Virus record (IMG/VR): IMGVR_UViG_3300017991_000120 | Coordinates: 1 to 59,822 of that record | DNA from: a virus | DNA length: 59,822 bases | Reading direction: 5' to 3' (one strand) | Part shown: one piece after another, positions 15,409 through 23,754 of the stretch | How positions within the stretch are numbered: position 1 is the first letter of the stretch | Layout: each line of letters opens with the position of its first letter | Translations under genes and position numbers: made by a program | Notes under the pieces: generated by a model | What the model was told of the DNA's origin: nothing | What the model saw: only the letters and a program-made list of their open reading frames with translations | Database searches by the model: none

Positions 15409-15437
15409 AATATACGGCGTATATACCTAACCACCAA
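15409..15437 (-). promoter_or_regulatory. Leftward promoter with operator (site 2)
   Basis: Reading leftward: ATAGTTC, TTGGTG, 17 bases, TATATT. The palindrome ATATAC-N3-GTATAT is at 15410-15424. A GTTAAC lies a few bases into the transcript, as at sites 3 and 5. Confidence 0.85.
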
Positions 15438-15449
15438 GAACTATTTTGA

Positions 15450-15845
15450 TTATTCCTCCTCGTCTCCTTCCTCGCTTTGCGCTTGTAAACGTGCAAAGAC
15501 GTCTCCAACGTCCGGTTCGCAAAATTGCACGTCAAGAATATCTACATTAAAAATCTCTTGTGCGACTTCGCGTTTCAAGTGAAAGACGCGACCGGTTCGA
15601 TCCGCATCTTTGGCGTCAACAACGTCAACAGTTTTTGTAGGATTTTTGGGTGGGCGAGCCTCTACGAAATGAACAAAGCCTTCATCAATCATTTTTTGAT
15701 GTTCCTCGCACATGCCCAATCCAGTGATGTTTCGATGATTTAAAGTTTTACACAGCCTACGATCCAATAAAATTCCGGCATCGTATTCTTGTCCGCAGAC
15801 GATACAGATTTTAACATCCAAACCAACATAACTTTTCTCATTCAC
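15450..15845 (-). CDS. Cys-rich (zinc-binding) hypothetical protein
   Basis: 131 residues from a GTG with GAGGAG seven bases upstream. CIVCGQEY near residue 15, then a LCKT and a MCEEH motif, make a probable zinc site. The C-terminal tail is very acidic. Function unknown. Confidence 0.55.
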   Translation of the reverse strand: MNEKSYVGLDVKICIVCGQEYDAGILLDRRLCKTLNHRNITGLGMCEEHQKMIDEGFVHFVEARPPKNPTKTVDVVDAKDADRTGRVFHLKREVAQEIFNVDILDVQFCEPDVGDVFARLQAQSEEGDEEE

Positions 15846-16035
15846 CGTTTGTCTCCTCAATTTGGTTTAGTTCTTTCCATTGCGCCTCAAATTCCTCACC
15901 TTTGCCTTTGACATTCTCTTCATAATAGTGTTGAAGGCAATAACCGTCCAACCAGACAGCATTTTCGCATCTTGTCTGATGGCCGCCGTTTTCGGGCCAA
16001 AGAAATTGTCGACATCTTTTTGGTATATCTACCAT
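15838..16035 (-). CDS. Small zinc-finger-like protein (paralogue of the next gene)
   Basis: 65 residues. RC-x10-RC...AVWLDGYCLQHYYEENV is shared with the N terminus of the protein at 16040 (RC...TVWKDGFCHQHHPENV). Conserved Cys, Cys, Cys, His are probable zinc ligands. An ancestral duplication is likely. Confidence 0.55.
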   Translation of the reverse strand: MVDIPKRCRQFLWPENGGHQTRCENAVWLDGYCLQHYYEENVKGKGEEFEAQWKELNQIEETNGE

Positions 16036-16039
16036 CTAT

Positions 16040-16450
16040 TTACTCTCCAAAATAAAGTTCTACTTCACTAAACTCGGGAAACAATTCAACGGCACCATTT
16101 GAAACAATTAGCCGCTCCGTTTCCCAATTGATCATTTTAACAAAGCACGAGCCCGGGTCAGGATCACGCTTTATGAATTTGACTGTGAGCGGATAGACTG
16201 TCCGCAAAAGTTTTCGATGCCGTTCCACCTCCTTTTCCAGTTTTTGCATTTTACCCTTCAACCGCTCCAATTGAAATAGTGGAGTGGCAAGACGTTTTTC
16301 TTCCCAAAGTTTCTCCCGCTTTATGCGGCGAGCTTCTACGTTCTCGGGATGGTGCTGATGACAAAAGCCATCTTTCCATACCGTGCGGCGACACCGATGC
16401 CGGTGCCAGCCGCCCGAATCCAAAACCATTGCTCCGCAACGATCTTTCAT
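16040..16450 (-). CDS. Zinc-finger-like protein with coiled coil
   Basis: 136 residues. N-terminal Cys/His module like the neighbouring 65-residue protein, then a coiled coil (LERLKGKMQKLEKEVERHRK, ~65-85) and a beta-rich C terminus. AGGAGC precedes the start. Function unknown. Confidence 0.55.
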   Translation of the reverse strand: MKDRCGAMVLDSGGWHRHRCRRTVWKDGFCHQHHPENVEARRIKREKLWEEKRLATPLFQLERLKGKMQKLEKEVERHRKLLRTVYPLTVKFIKRDPDPGSCFVKMINWETERLIVSNGAVELFPEFSEVELYFGE

Positions 16451-16472
16451 TGTATGCTCCTTTCCGTTAAAA

Positions 16473-16790
16473 TTACATTGCCTTAATATTGTCTTTGTAG
16501 TGAACTTGGAGGCCAGAATAAAGTGACTCCAACGCGGTTAAAACTTTTGCAGTATACGACAAACCACGTTCGAGCGAGCTTTGTGCGGACTTGCCTGACC
16601 ACCAACTGACTTTAATACAACGGACGCCATTCATTTTGAAATCAATTCTCATTTCGGCGACATGTGGGAAGTCAACGAAAAACTCACCGTTTTCGGAAAA
16701 ATCAAATCTATAATCTTCATCAACCTTAAAACCGTTGATTGCCAATCCGTTCAGGATCATTGCCTTTGCCACTCTATCTTTTGCTTTCAT
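16473..16790 (-). CDS. Hypothetical protein
   Basis: 105 residues with a helical start (KAKDRVAKAMILNGLAIN) and a beta-rich middle. No family recognised. GGAGACTGAA lies upstream of the ATG. It follows the terminator at 16804, so it is expressed by readthrough or an unseen promoter. Confidence 0.55.
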   Translation of the reverse strand: MKAKDRVAKAMILNGLAINGFKVDEDYRFDFSENGEFFVDFPHVAEMRIDFKMNGVRCIKVSWWSGKSAQSSLERGLSYTAKVLTALESLYSGLQVHYKDNIKAM

Positions 16791-16803
16791 TTCAGTCTCC
16801 TTG

Positions 16804-16829
16804 AAAAAAGCGGCCCCTTGTCGGGACCG
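16804..16829 (-). terminator. Leftward intrinsic terminator
   Basis: Leftward it reads CGGTCCC-GACAA-GGGGCCG followed by CTTTTTT. It lies directly after the gene at 16837. Confidence 0.8.
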
Positions 16830-16836
16830 GTTAAAA

Positions 16837-17244
16837 TTAGTTTAAAGTATCAAGTAAAACGATTCGGCTTGATTCTTCCAAAAGCTCTTGGCAAATATCA
16901 ATAGTGGCTTCTTTTTCGATTTCGTAAAGGGCATCTTCAACTTGATTGTTTGACGTTGAACGTCTCATGCTGTTGTGAATGATCAGTGCCAAGTCGTTTA
17001 CGAGAAACGAAAAATCAGTGTATTGATCGGAACTTACCTTTGTCAACAAAGGGCCGACGATTCTTAATTTGATGCGCGTCTCCATTTCAGCTTTTAATGA
17101 GTAAATGGTGTTGGACTGTTTTTCGTTCCAAATGTCTTCGGGGTATTTTTTAAAGTTCTCAATTTCAGCTTCTCTGTTAGCTTTAAGGTTTTCATTGATT
17201 TTTGCGAACTTTTTTTCGATTTGTTGTTGGACGTTGGCTTTCAT
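16837..17244 (-). CDS. Hypothetical helical protein, first leftward early gene
   Basis: 135 residues, highly helical and charged (QQQIEKKFAKINENLKANRE). No motif recognised. AGGAGACAAG precedes the ATG. It is alone between operator promoter 17292 and a terminator, so it is probably expressed early and strongly. Confidence 0.6.
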   Translation of the reverse strand: MKANVQQQIEKKFAKINENLKANREAEIENFKKYPEDIWNEKQSNTIYSLKAEMETRIKLRIVGPLLTKVSSDQYTDFSFLVNDLALIIHNSMRRSTSNNQVEDALYEIEKEATIDICQELLEESSRIVLLDTLN

Positions 17245-17291
17245 TTCTTGTCTCCTCGTTTTGTGTTTTTGTTAACTGTTTCAACTAATTA

Positions 17292-17320
17292 AATATACGG
17301 TGTATATACTTAAAAAGCAA
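17292..17320 (-). promoter_or_regulatory. Leftward promoter with operator (site 3)
   Basis: Reading leftward: AAAAAAGTTC, TTGCTT, 17 bases, TATATT. The palindrome ATATAC-N3-GTATAT is at 17293-17307. GTTAAC occurs downstream in the leader. Bases 17321-17478 hold no gene; a weak rightward TTGACT (17414) has no good -10. Confidence 0.85.
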
Positions 17321-17478
17321 GAACTTTTTTAGTAATTTTTAAAAAAAATTAAAAAACACAAAAAACACCAAAATCAACGCCCGACGATACTACCATAAAA
17401 ATCAGGTCTTATTTTGACTGCATATAAAACCAGAGTTTTCTAAGACAGGAAAATCATGAGTTTGTAAAAGGATTTTGA

Positions 17479-17511
17479 ATATGGGTAATTTTTGGCGATA
17501 TTTACCCATAT
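17479..17511 (+). promoter_or_regulatory. 33-bp inverted repeat upstream of the glycosyltransferase gene
   Basis: ATATGGGTAA (17479-17488) and TTACCCATAT (17502-17511) are perfect 10-bp arms around a 13-base spacer, 40 bases before the start at 17551. A second small repeat, TCAGT-GCCCG-ACTGA, follows. This could be a binding site or an mRNA hairpin; it is unrelated to the ATATAC-N3-GTATAT operator. Confidence 0.5.
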
Positions 17512-17550
17512 CAGTGCCCGACTGAGTAAAAAAAAGAGGAAACTTGCCCA

Positions 17551-18450
17551 ATGGAACAAACAAATATGGATTCTTTCATTTGTGCCTCGTGCAAAAAAGA
17601 AGTTCACGTCCAAGCCAATAATTACCAAACCTATGCCGCCCGTGGTTTTTACTGTAATGATTGCTATGCCATCTTTGCCAACAAATTATACGAAGTCAAC
17701 ATCCCCGGTGCCGTAACAATTTTCTCGCCTGCCTCGGCTCTCGGAGACCGTGTCATTTACACGGCAATTCACGACGCCTACATGGTAGACAATCCCGATG
17801 AAAATGTTTTGTGGTTGGAAATGCCACAGGCAATGGACGTGGCAGAGATTGCTCGGCAAACAAATGCCAAAAAAATATTTTGGGCCGACGTCACGAATTT
17901 TGCTCCCATTCCTAAAAACCTTGACATCGTGCAATTTAGCATAATTCGGGAGGCACGAAACCTCGGCAAACTTCGTGGCATATTTCCGAAGGTTGAAAAT
18001 CGTGCCGACCTTGATTTTGAGGTGCCTAAAAAATCGGTGATGCTTCACGCGAGGCATTGCGCCAAACTGGACTGGAAGAATATGCACCATGGGGAATTCA
18101 TTTCGATTTTGAACCTTTTGAAAGGCTTCACCGTTTACATAGTTGGCAATGATGAGAAGTATGGATTTGAGGATGAGATTAAAGACCCACAAATCGTCGA
18201 CCTCCGGAAAAAACTAACCATCGATCAAATATGCACTTTGGCTGAAAATGTTGATGCCTGCCTCGGAGTGGATTCTGGAATTCAACATCTCGCCGGAGCC
18301 GCAAATGGCAAGGTCATTGCATACAAATATAAGAACGAACATTGGATGCCAATTGTGGCCGATCCTCAAATGGCACAAGCCTTTGGAGATAAAGCCGTGG
18401 ACTTTTACAATTTTTTAGTCGCCACAAAAAAGACCTTGCATTTATTATAG
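17551..18450 (+). CDS. Zinc ribbon plus GT9-like glycosyltransferase
   Basis: 299 residues. Residues ~10-40 carry two Cys pairs (CASC, CNDC), a zinc ribbon. The rest resembles heptosyltransferase-type GT9 proteins: FSPASALGDRVIYTA at the N-terminal domain, and GVDSGIQHLAGAANGKVIA (~245-263), close to the GxDTGxxHLAaA donor-site motif. GT9 enzymes transfer heptose or other sugars to lipopolysaccharide; in a phage a role in altering the receptor or a base is possible. It starts the rightward virion block, but its promoter is unclear. Confidence 0.65.
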   Translation: MEQTNMDSFICASCKKEVHVQANNYQTYAARGFYCNDCYAIFANKLYEVNIPGAVTIFSPASALGDRVIYTAIHDAYMVDNPDENVLWLEMPQAMDVAEIARQTNAKKIFWADVTNFAPIPKNLDIVQFSIIREARNLGKLRGIFPKVENRADLDFEVPKKSVMLHARHCAKLDWKNMHHGEFISILNLLKGFTVYIVGNDEKYGFEDEIKDPQIVDLRKKLTIDQICTLAENVDACLGVDSGIQHLAGAANGKVIAYKYKNEHWMPIVADPQMAQAFGDKAVDFYNFLVATKKTLHLL

Positions 18451-18493
18451 ATTGTGGCGTTATTTAGACGTCTGACTTAAAGGAGAACTATTT

Positions 18494-18730
18494 ATGCCAA
18501 TGAAAGAGTGTAAAATTTGCGGGGCTTTAAAGTCTTGGCAAAAATCCGATCCTGAACCTCCCTGTGGTAAGTGCCATGATAAACCCGTGAAAAAGGAAAC
18601 CAAAAATCCCCTTGAAAAAGAGGGCGCGGGTAACTTTGGCGACACGGGATATTCTACCAAGGCCAGTATGACAGTCGAGGGCAATGTCAAGAATGACGAC
18701 AAATCGTCAACCACAACCAAGCGGTCTTAG
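18494..18730 (+). CDS. Small zinc-ribbon protein
   Basis: 78 residues. CKICG and CGKCH form one zinc ribbon at residues 6-28; the rest is polar and probably disordered. AAAGGAGAACT precedes the ATG. Function unknown. Confidence 0.6.
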   Translation: MPMKECKICGALKSWQKSDPEPPCGKCHDKPVKKETKNPLEKEGAGNFGDTGYSTKASMTVEGNVKNDDKSSTTTKRS

Positions 18731-18875
18731 TGCCAAAGAGGTTTATGAGTTACTGGTAGAATCTATTGCTCGCGGCGTTGATTATAAATTGGAGATACGA
18801 CACGCCGGGACAAGGGAAGATGAATTTTATGTTTTTGTGATCCATAAAAATGTAGCAAAGTCAAAATCAATTTAG
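18684..18875 (+). CDS. Hypothetical protein overlapping the zinc-ribbon gene
   Basis: 63 residues, in another frame over the last 47 bases of the previous gene. The part after the overlap is protein-like (SAKEVYELLVESIARGVDYK). The true start may be the second ATG at 18693. Function unknown. Confidence 0.5.
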   Translation: MSRMTTNRQPQPSGLSAKEVYELLVESIARGVDYKLEIRHAGTREDEFYVFVIHKNVAKSKSI

Positions 18876-18900
18876 CTTAAATAGGTAACCTTGCAAAGAT

Positions 18901-18942
18901 AGGGCTTATTTATCCTTCACCGGATAAGTAGGCCCTTTTTTT
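18901..18942 (+). terminator. Intrinsic terminator before the protease gene
   Basis: AGGGC...TTATCC-TTCACC-GGATAA...GCCCT followed by eight T. It sits directly before the possible start at 18948, so virion gene expression would need readthrough or an internal start of transcription. Confidence 0.8.
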
Positions 18943-18947
18943 TTGGT

Positions 18948-20669
18948 ATGGAACGAATAGAACAAAATCGACGAAATTTTAAACTAAGAGCGGACGTGCC
19001 CAATTTTGAACTGCATGGCATAAAGTGCATTGATGGCGTCGTCAAGTTTCCAAGTTCCTACCGCGAAAATATCCTCAAAGGATATATGGTATTTGATTCC
19101 TTTGAGCAATGTGAAACGTGGTTAAAGAATTTCAAGGAGAAAGATATGCAGTTTACACCGGGCGCAAAGATGACCAAATCTTATTTGCAGGTCGAATCAA
19201 AAAGCGTAGAAATCAGCGATGCCGAATTTGACAAGATGTCCAAATATATGTTGACGCCGGAAAAGTTTTCTCCGACGGACTTTGTCGCTTTTAAGGCAAA
19301 TCTGGCGAATAATATTGTGGACAGAGATGGTGATCGCTTCCAATTGGACGTCCTTAAATCCTTCAATAAAAGCATCGTCGGAAAATCAAAGCTCACTGGA
19401 CATGACTGGTGGGGCGTTGGCGAAGGTCGCGTTTATGATAGTGACATCATTAAGTATACCGACGTTGATGAATTCCTCAAAACCGTCGGTTTCACTCCTC
19501 ACCGAAAAATCGTAAACCACCTCGAAGAAATCCTTGAAATGGAAAAAGTCCTCGCGTGGCTTCAACCCAAATATTATATGCACATCGTTGATCAGGATCA
19601 AATTACCAGAATTGGGGCGGGCGTTATTGGCGATGTTAGTATTGGCTTCCGTGCCGCTAACCGTGAAAAAATCACGGATGAAGATGGCAACCTTAAATAT
19701 TTCGAATTTCAAAATACAAAGGAACACGAGAGCGAGGCATTAGAAATGTCTCATGTTTACCTCGGTGCTCAGTATGGCGCACAAGGAGCAAAGTATTTCC
19801 AAGGTGCAAACTTTGAAGATACCATTCCCGCTGCCGGCGACACTGAATGGGATGAAAAATATGTCTCCTCTTTGAACAATGAATGTTTCGCCTATTTTGG
19901 GCAGGACTTGGCAGGAAAGAAAAACCATGCGTTAGACGCTGTCAGATTATTGCCGCACCATCGAAAAGGTGCGAAAGGCACGTTGGATGACGTAGATATT
20001 CCGCGCTTAAAAGCCGCGTTGGTTGAATGTTTTGCAAAGGTTTCTGATACCGATTTGGACGATACAGATAGATACCGCTATTCTGAGGCATTAAAGCATC
20101 TCCAAGCTCATGCCAAAGAATTAAACCTTCCAACAAATTACGGAGAAAAGACAATGCCTTTTACTCTCAAAATGTTTGGGGATGAACGCAAGTTCGATCT
20201 AAAATCTCCCGAAGATATTGAAGCCTTTGTAAAGGACATGGACTCCAAGTTTGATGAATTGAACACTGGTTTAACCGATGCCAAACAGGCAGTCGCGGAC
20301 GTGAAAGCCGCCCTCGATTTAGGCGAAGATGATGATTTCGATTTTGATGCCATCAAGGCCCTAAAAGGTGATTCCGAAGCCCGTGTGAAATACCATGATG
20401 ACTTGGTCCAGTCTATTGCGGCACTGGCATTCAACACCGGCCAAAAAGAGTTTGATGAATTGGAGGAATACAAAGGTTCCTTGAAGGAGAAATCTTTTGA
20501 CGACCTCGTTGCTGAACGTAAGTCGCTCCGCGACCAATACGCCAAGGACAACAAGGGCGACCGCCAGATTGATCCTGAAACTCCTAAAAATCCCGGTGAC
20601 GAGAACAATTCAGGCAATGTGAGTGTCACATCTGCACGCCCGAACAGTTCCTTCCAGCGAGTTTGGTAA
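18948..20669 (+). CDS. Prohead protease with C-terminal scaffold domain
   Basis: 573 residues from the first ATG, which has no ribosome binding site and abuts a terminator. ATG 19146 has AAGGAG six bases upstream and may be the real start, giving 507 residues. The protease part contains NNIVDRDGDRF, KLTGHDWWG (catalytic His candidate) and GDVSIGFRA (catalytic Ser candidate), the pattern of HK97/U35-type prohead proteases. From about residue 400 the protein is acidic and coiled coil, as in scaffolds. A nested start at 20154 probably makes scaffold alone. Confidence 0.8.
   Translation: MERIEQNRRNFKLRADVPNFELHGIKCIDGVVKFPSSYRENILKGYMVFDSFEQCETWLKNFKEKDMQFTPGAKMTKSYLQVESKSVEISDAEFDKMSKYMLTPEKFSPTDFVAFKANLANNIVDRDGDRFQLDVLKSFNKSIVGKSKLTGHDWWGVGEGRVYDSDIIKYTDVDEFLKTVGFTPHRKIVNHLEEILEMEKVLAWLQPKYYMHIVDQDQITRIGAGVIGDVSIGFRAANREKITDEDGNLKYFEFQNTKEHESEALEMSHVYLGAQYGAQGAKYFQGANFEDTIPAAGDTEWDEKYVSSLNNECFAYFGQDLAGKKNHALDAVRLLPHHRKGAKGTLDDVDIPRLKAALVECFAKVSDTDLDDTDRYRYSEALKHLQAHAKELNLPTNYGEKTMPFTLKMFGDERKFDLKSPEDIEAFVKDMDSKFDELNTGLTDAKQAVADVKAALDLGEDDDFDFDAIKALKGDSEARVKYHDDLVQSIAALAFNTGQKEFDELEEYKGSLKEKSFDDLVAERKSLRDQYAKDNKGDRQIDPETPKNPGDENNSGNVSVTSARPNSSFQRVW
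20154..20669 (+). CDS. Nested in-frame scaffold protein (predicted internal start)
   Basis: 171 residues in the same frame as the protease gene. ATG 20154 is preceded by CGGAG with a 7-base gap, an ideal site inside the gene. The product is acidic and coiled coil (FVKDMDSKFDELNTGLTDAK), like lambda Nu3 within gene C. It is predicted from sequence only. Confidence 0.65.
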   Translation: MPFTLKMFGDERKFDLKSPEDIEAFVKDMDSKFDELNTGLTDAKQAVADVKAALDLGEDDDFDFDAIKALKGDSEARVKYHDDLVQSIAALAFNTGQKEFDELEEYKGSLKEKSFDDLVAERKSLRDQYAKDNKGDRQIDPETPKNPGDENNSGNVSVTSARPNSSFQRVW

Positions 20670-20718
20670 GCTGGATCCCTTAATTCACTGAACGGTCATT
20701 ATTTAAAAAGGAAAAATC

Positions 20719-21171
20719 ATGGCTATTTTAACCGCAGGTGGTGGTGATCGCGGACTTCAACTCAATGTGAGCTTCACTCCCGATGCCACCCTAAAAGCCG
20801 AAATTGACGCTCTTGTTGCCGCCGGTACGAAAGTGATCGGCAAGGTAATCAAGATCACCACTGGTGCCAATTATGAATGTACGTCCCCTGCGGACGGCGA
20901 GGTTGCACATGGTCGAATCATTGACTATCGCCCAACCACAACGTCTTACCGCTTGACTGTGGAATTGTGGTTCTACACCAACGGCGCAGGAACCGTTCTG
21001 CCAGTGACCCGCATCGTCAATGCTGAATATGAAACCGAACCGAGCTTGGGTGAAACTGTCCTTGTGGATGGCTCCACCTATCGACCGCTGAAAGGCGACG
21101 CCTCCGGTGGTGTTGGTTTTGTTATCGGTGTGGACACGCCGGGAACGGGTCGATTTGACTTCTTGATGTAA
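20719..21171 (+). CDS. Head decoration protein (probable)
   Basis: 150 residues, beta-rich, between scaffold and major capsid, where lambda D-like stabilising proteins are encoded. The start MAILTAGGGDRGLQLNVSF and the small compact size fit. No conserved family motif is seen. A weak TAACCT/AGGTTA hairpin with a T5 run follows at 21171-21195. Confidence 0.6.
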   Translation: MAILTAGGGDRGLQLNVSFTPDATLKAEIDALVAAGTKVIGKVIKITTGANYECTSPADGEVAHGRIIDYRPTTTSYRLTVELWFYTNGAGTVLPVTRIVNAEYETEPSLGETVLVDGSTYRPLKGDASGGVGFVIGVDTPGTGRFDFLM

Positions 21172-21237
21172 CCTTATAGGTTACACCTTTTTGTCAATTC
21201 AAAATTTATAACTGAAAAAAACTCACAAGGAGTGAAA

Positions 21238-22389
21238 ATGTATATTCTTCAAAAACGCGAAGACCCTCTGGCCGATAAGGGTTTTTGGCTGAATAGCTCG
21301 AAAAGCCCCTTGAACTGGAATGGCTTAGAAGTTGGTATGTATGACCAAAGTGCATACGATGGCAAGTCCTTCGGCATGCTGCTCGAAGAAGTTAAATCCT
21401 TAAAGTTGGGCACTGAATCTCCCTATATCGGAATGACTCCAACAGAGGTTTTCTTTGAGAAGCGCCGTTTGGCAAAAGCCGGTCAGCCGGTTCCGTTCAC
21501 TGCCGTTGAGGATTGCCTCAAACAGGCAGGTATCGCGGCTTACGGCCAACGAACGGACTATGTCCGCAAGTTCTATGAAGTCTCTGGCCTTGACGTCATT
21601 TTCCCTGAATGGATGTCAGGTACAGTCCACGCCGGTATGCTCTTGGATTCGTTGGTTACGGATTTCACGATGGGGCAAACCGTTATTGATGCCTATACTT
21701 ATCAAAAGGTTTACCTCGAGGACACGGAAAATGACCGTGATCTTGGAATCGTAAACCCGGGCGAGGATATGGGCGAAACCAAGATTGTTGTTGGTAAACA
21801 AACGGTCTATCTGACCAAGTTTGGCCGCTACATTACTATGACGTATGAAGCAATGGCTCAACAACGATTGAACGTTTTTGCTACCGCCCTCACCCGTATT
21901 GGCCGCCAAATTGATATTCGTCGCACCGACCGTATGTTCTATACCTTGCTGAATGGTGATGGTAATAGCAACACGCCGGGAACTACCGTTGAAACTGCAT
22001 CCTCTGGCACCATTGCCGTTGCCGATATTATCAAATGGTGGACAGGCGCACCGTCGCCCTATAAATTGTCTGTATTCGCTGGCCGAAAAGCCTTGCTCCA
22101 AGAATACCTGACAACTATTGCTGGCATGAATAATCCGGGCAACCAATTCGCGGCTACTGGCCTTGATCCGGTTCCGTGGCGTGAATGGGATCGTGACGCC
22201 ATCACCACGGACTTGTTCATTGGTGTTGACAAACGATATGCCATTGAACACATTACCAATGGCACGGTAACAACCGAAGCCGAAAAGCTGATCCGCAAAC
22301 AGGTCGAAGGTACGGCTATCAGCCACCGTGACGCATTCTCTATCTTTGATAAGAATGCCGTTGTCTTGTTTGACGAGACGCATAGTTAA
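21238..22389 (+). CDS. Major capsid protein
   Basis: 383 residues; ATG 21238 chosen because AAGGAG lies six bases before it. Position (protease, decoration, capsid) and size fit HK97-fold capsid proteins. A central segment TKFGRYITMTYEAMAQQRLN and a C-terminal Rossmann-free beta-rich part are typical. There is no long N-terminal delta domain, consistent with a separate scaffold. Confidence 0.82.
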   Translation: MYILQKREDPLADKGFWLNSSKSPLNWNGLEVGMYDQSAYDGKSFGMLLEEVKSLKLGTESPYIGMTPTEVFFEKRRLAKAGQPVPFTAVEDCLKQAGIAAYGQRTDYVRKFYEVSGLDVIFPEWMSGTVHAGMLLDSLVTDFTMGQTVIDAYTYQKVYLEDTENDRDLGIVNPGEDMGETKIVVGKQTVYLTKFGRYITMTYEAMAQQRLNVFATALTRIGRQIDIRRTDRMFYTLLNGDGNSNTPGTTVETASSGTIAVADIIKWWTGAPSPYKLSVFAGRKALLQEYLTTIAGMNNPGNQFAATGLDPVPWREWDRDAITTDLFIGVDKRYAIEHITNGTVTTEAEKLIRKQVEGTAISHRDAFSIFDKNAVVLFDETHS

Positions 22390-22460
22390 TAGAAATCCTC
22401 CATTTTAGAGGTTAGCGGGAAATCCCGTGGAAATAAGAATTAAAACAGGAGCAAAGAATT

Positions 22461-22844
22461 ATGTGGGTTAAATCTGATCGCGTTCTGCACTTGCGGAATC
22501 CGTACACCGATTTCAATGCGGATTTTGATTCGCGCATGGTTAAGGAGGGGATCCCTTTGGAAGTCCCTGACGATGACTTTTTCGCGGAACATATCAAGAC
22601 CCGTGAAAACGGTAAACCGTTGACGGTGGTTCCTGAAACCAAAGCTAAAAAACTCTCCGATGATTTTTGGGCTACGGTGGAAAAGGAAGCCGAAGCTATT
22701 AAGGTACAGAAAACCGATTTAATGAATTCGGGTACTGTTGTTGGCTTCCAAGAAGGAAAAGATATGGTCGTGCCCAAAGTGGAACGTCCTTCTACCCCGC
22801 CGGAGCCGGTTGAGGAAGAAGAAACCAAAAAAGGTAACAAATAA
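22461..22844 (+). CDS. Hypothetical head protein
   Basis: 127 residues with an acidic and Pro/Glu-rich C terminus (STPPEPVEEEETKKGN). AGGAGC precedes the ATG. It lies between capsid and connector genes and is probably a minor head or connector-associated protein. The gap 22390-22460 holds two small hairpins without a T-run. Confidence 0.55.
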   Translation: MWVKSDRVLHLRNPYTDFNADFDSRMVKEGIPLEVPDDDFFAEHIKTRENGKPLTVVPETKAKKLSDDFWATVEKEAEAIKVQKTDLMNSGTVVGFQEGKDMVVPKVERPSTPPEPVEEEETKKGNK

Positions 22845-23275
22845 TGCCCTACCGGATTAATGGTGATGAAGTACGAGCAAGGCTTCGGGTGTTTACGGAG
22901 GCCGATATTTCGGACACCCAACTGGCAACCGACGCCTTTATCCCTGCCTCCGAGGCATGGCTTGACCTGACCTTGGACAAAAAGGGAAAGGAGTGGGATG
23001 ATTTTTCTTCCACTCAACAAGTCCTCCTTAAAACGTGCCAAGTCCTGCGGTGTTGTATTTCCGTGGTGAACAGCGCACCAGAGGAACAGTACAAGAACTC
23101 TCTGCAGGATTTTAAAGGCACTCCGGCCGATTGGAAGGAGCAAACCATAGGAGCCTACGAGAGGGAAATCGCTGAAAATATCCGGCTTTGTGGCCTTAAT
23201 ACAAGGCGTTCAGGCGGTGGTTATTCTGGTGGGAGTGACTACCTTCCCACCGGCACCGTCAGCGTTTATGAATAA
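22844..23275 (+). CDS. Head-tail connector (adaptor) protein
   Basis: 143 residues. The first ~80 residues are helical with the pattern of gp6/gp15-type adaptors (RLRVFTEADISDTQLATDAF); the start overlaps the previous stop by one base. Position directly before the stopper and gp10-like genes supports the role. Confidence 0.65.
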   Translation: MPYRINGDEVRARLRVFTEADISDTQLATDAFIPASEAWLDLTLDKKGKEWDDFSSTQQVLLKTCQVLRCCISVVNSAPEEQYKNSLQDFKGTPADWKEQTIGAYEREIAENIRLCGLNTRRSGGGYSGGSDYLPTGTVSVYE

Positions 23276-23754
23276 TGGCAAATCAGAGATTCGTTAGAAA
23301 TTGCGCTCGTTATGGAGCCGAAGCTACCTTGACCCAAATTACGGGTGGCGATGATTGTCCGTGCCGCTTGACGTATGATGGAGAAAATCCAACATATTCA
23401 AAAGAATGGCATGACAATAATCCATCGATTGAGGATTGTCTTGGAACCTTGAAAATTAATCGTGAAACCACAGAGACGAATGTCAAGTTTTTTGTAACCG
23501 ATATCCGTTTGAGTGAAACGACACAAGCCTTGCAAAAGGAAATCAAGGAAACCATTGGCAATATTCTTAGGGATGATTTGGCGGTAACAGGAACGGTGAA
23601 TGTTGACGAAATGATTTTCGTCGACCTCTCTGATGCCGATGAAAAAGATACCTATGTTACAGTAAATTCCAAGATATATCGGATAAAGGCAATTTTTGAA
23701 CTGAGAACACGAGACCTTGATGGTCAGCTTCTCATTTTGCGAAGGGATCAATGA
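23275..23754 (+). CDS. Head-tail joining protein (stopper-like)
   Basis: 159 residues, mainly beta (VNVDEMIFVDLSDADEKDTY). It starts on the last base of the previous gene and overlaps the next by four bases, so the connector genes are co-translated. Stopper assignment rests on order and size. Confidence 0.6.
   Translation: MANQRFVRNCARYGAEATLTQITGGDDCPCRLTYDGENPTYSKEWHDNNPSIEDCLGTLKINRETTETNVKFFVTDIRLSETTQALQKEIKETIGNILRDDLAVTGTVNVDEMIFVDLSDADEKDTYVTVNSKIYRIKAIFELRTRDLDGQLLILRRDQ

Noticed and set aside
20138-20629. Antisense frame of 163 codons over the scaffold
   Set aside because: A Ser-rich mirror of the acidic scaffold codons, no ribosome binding site.
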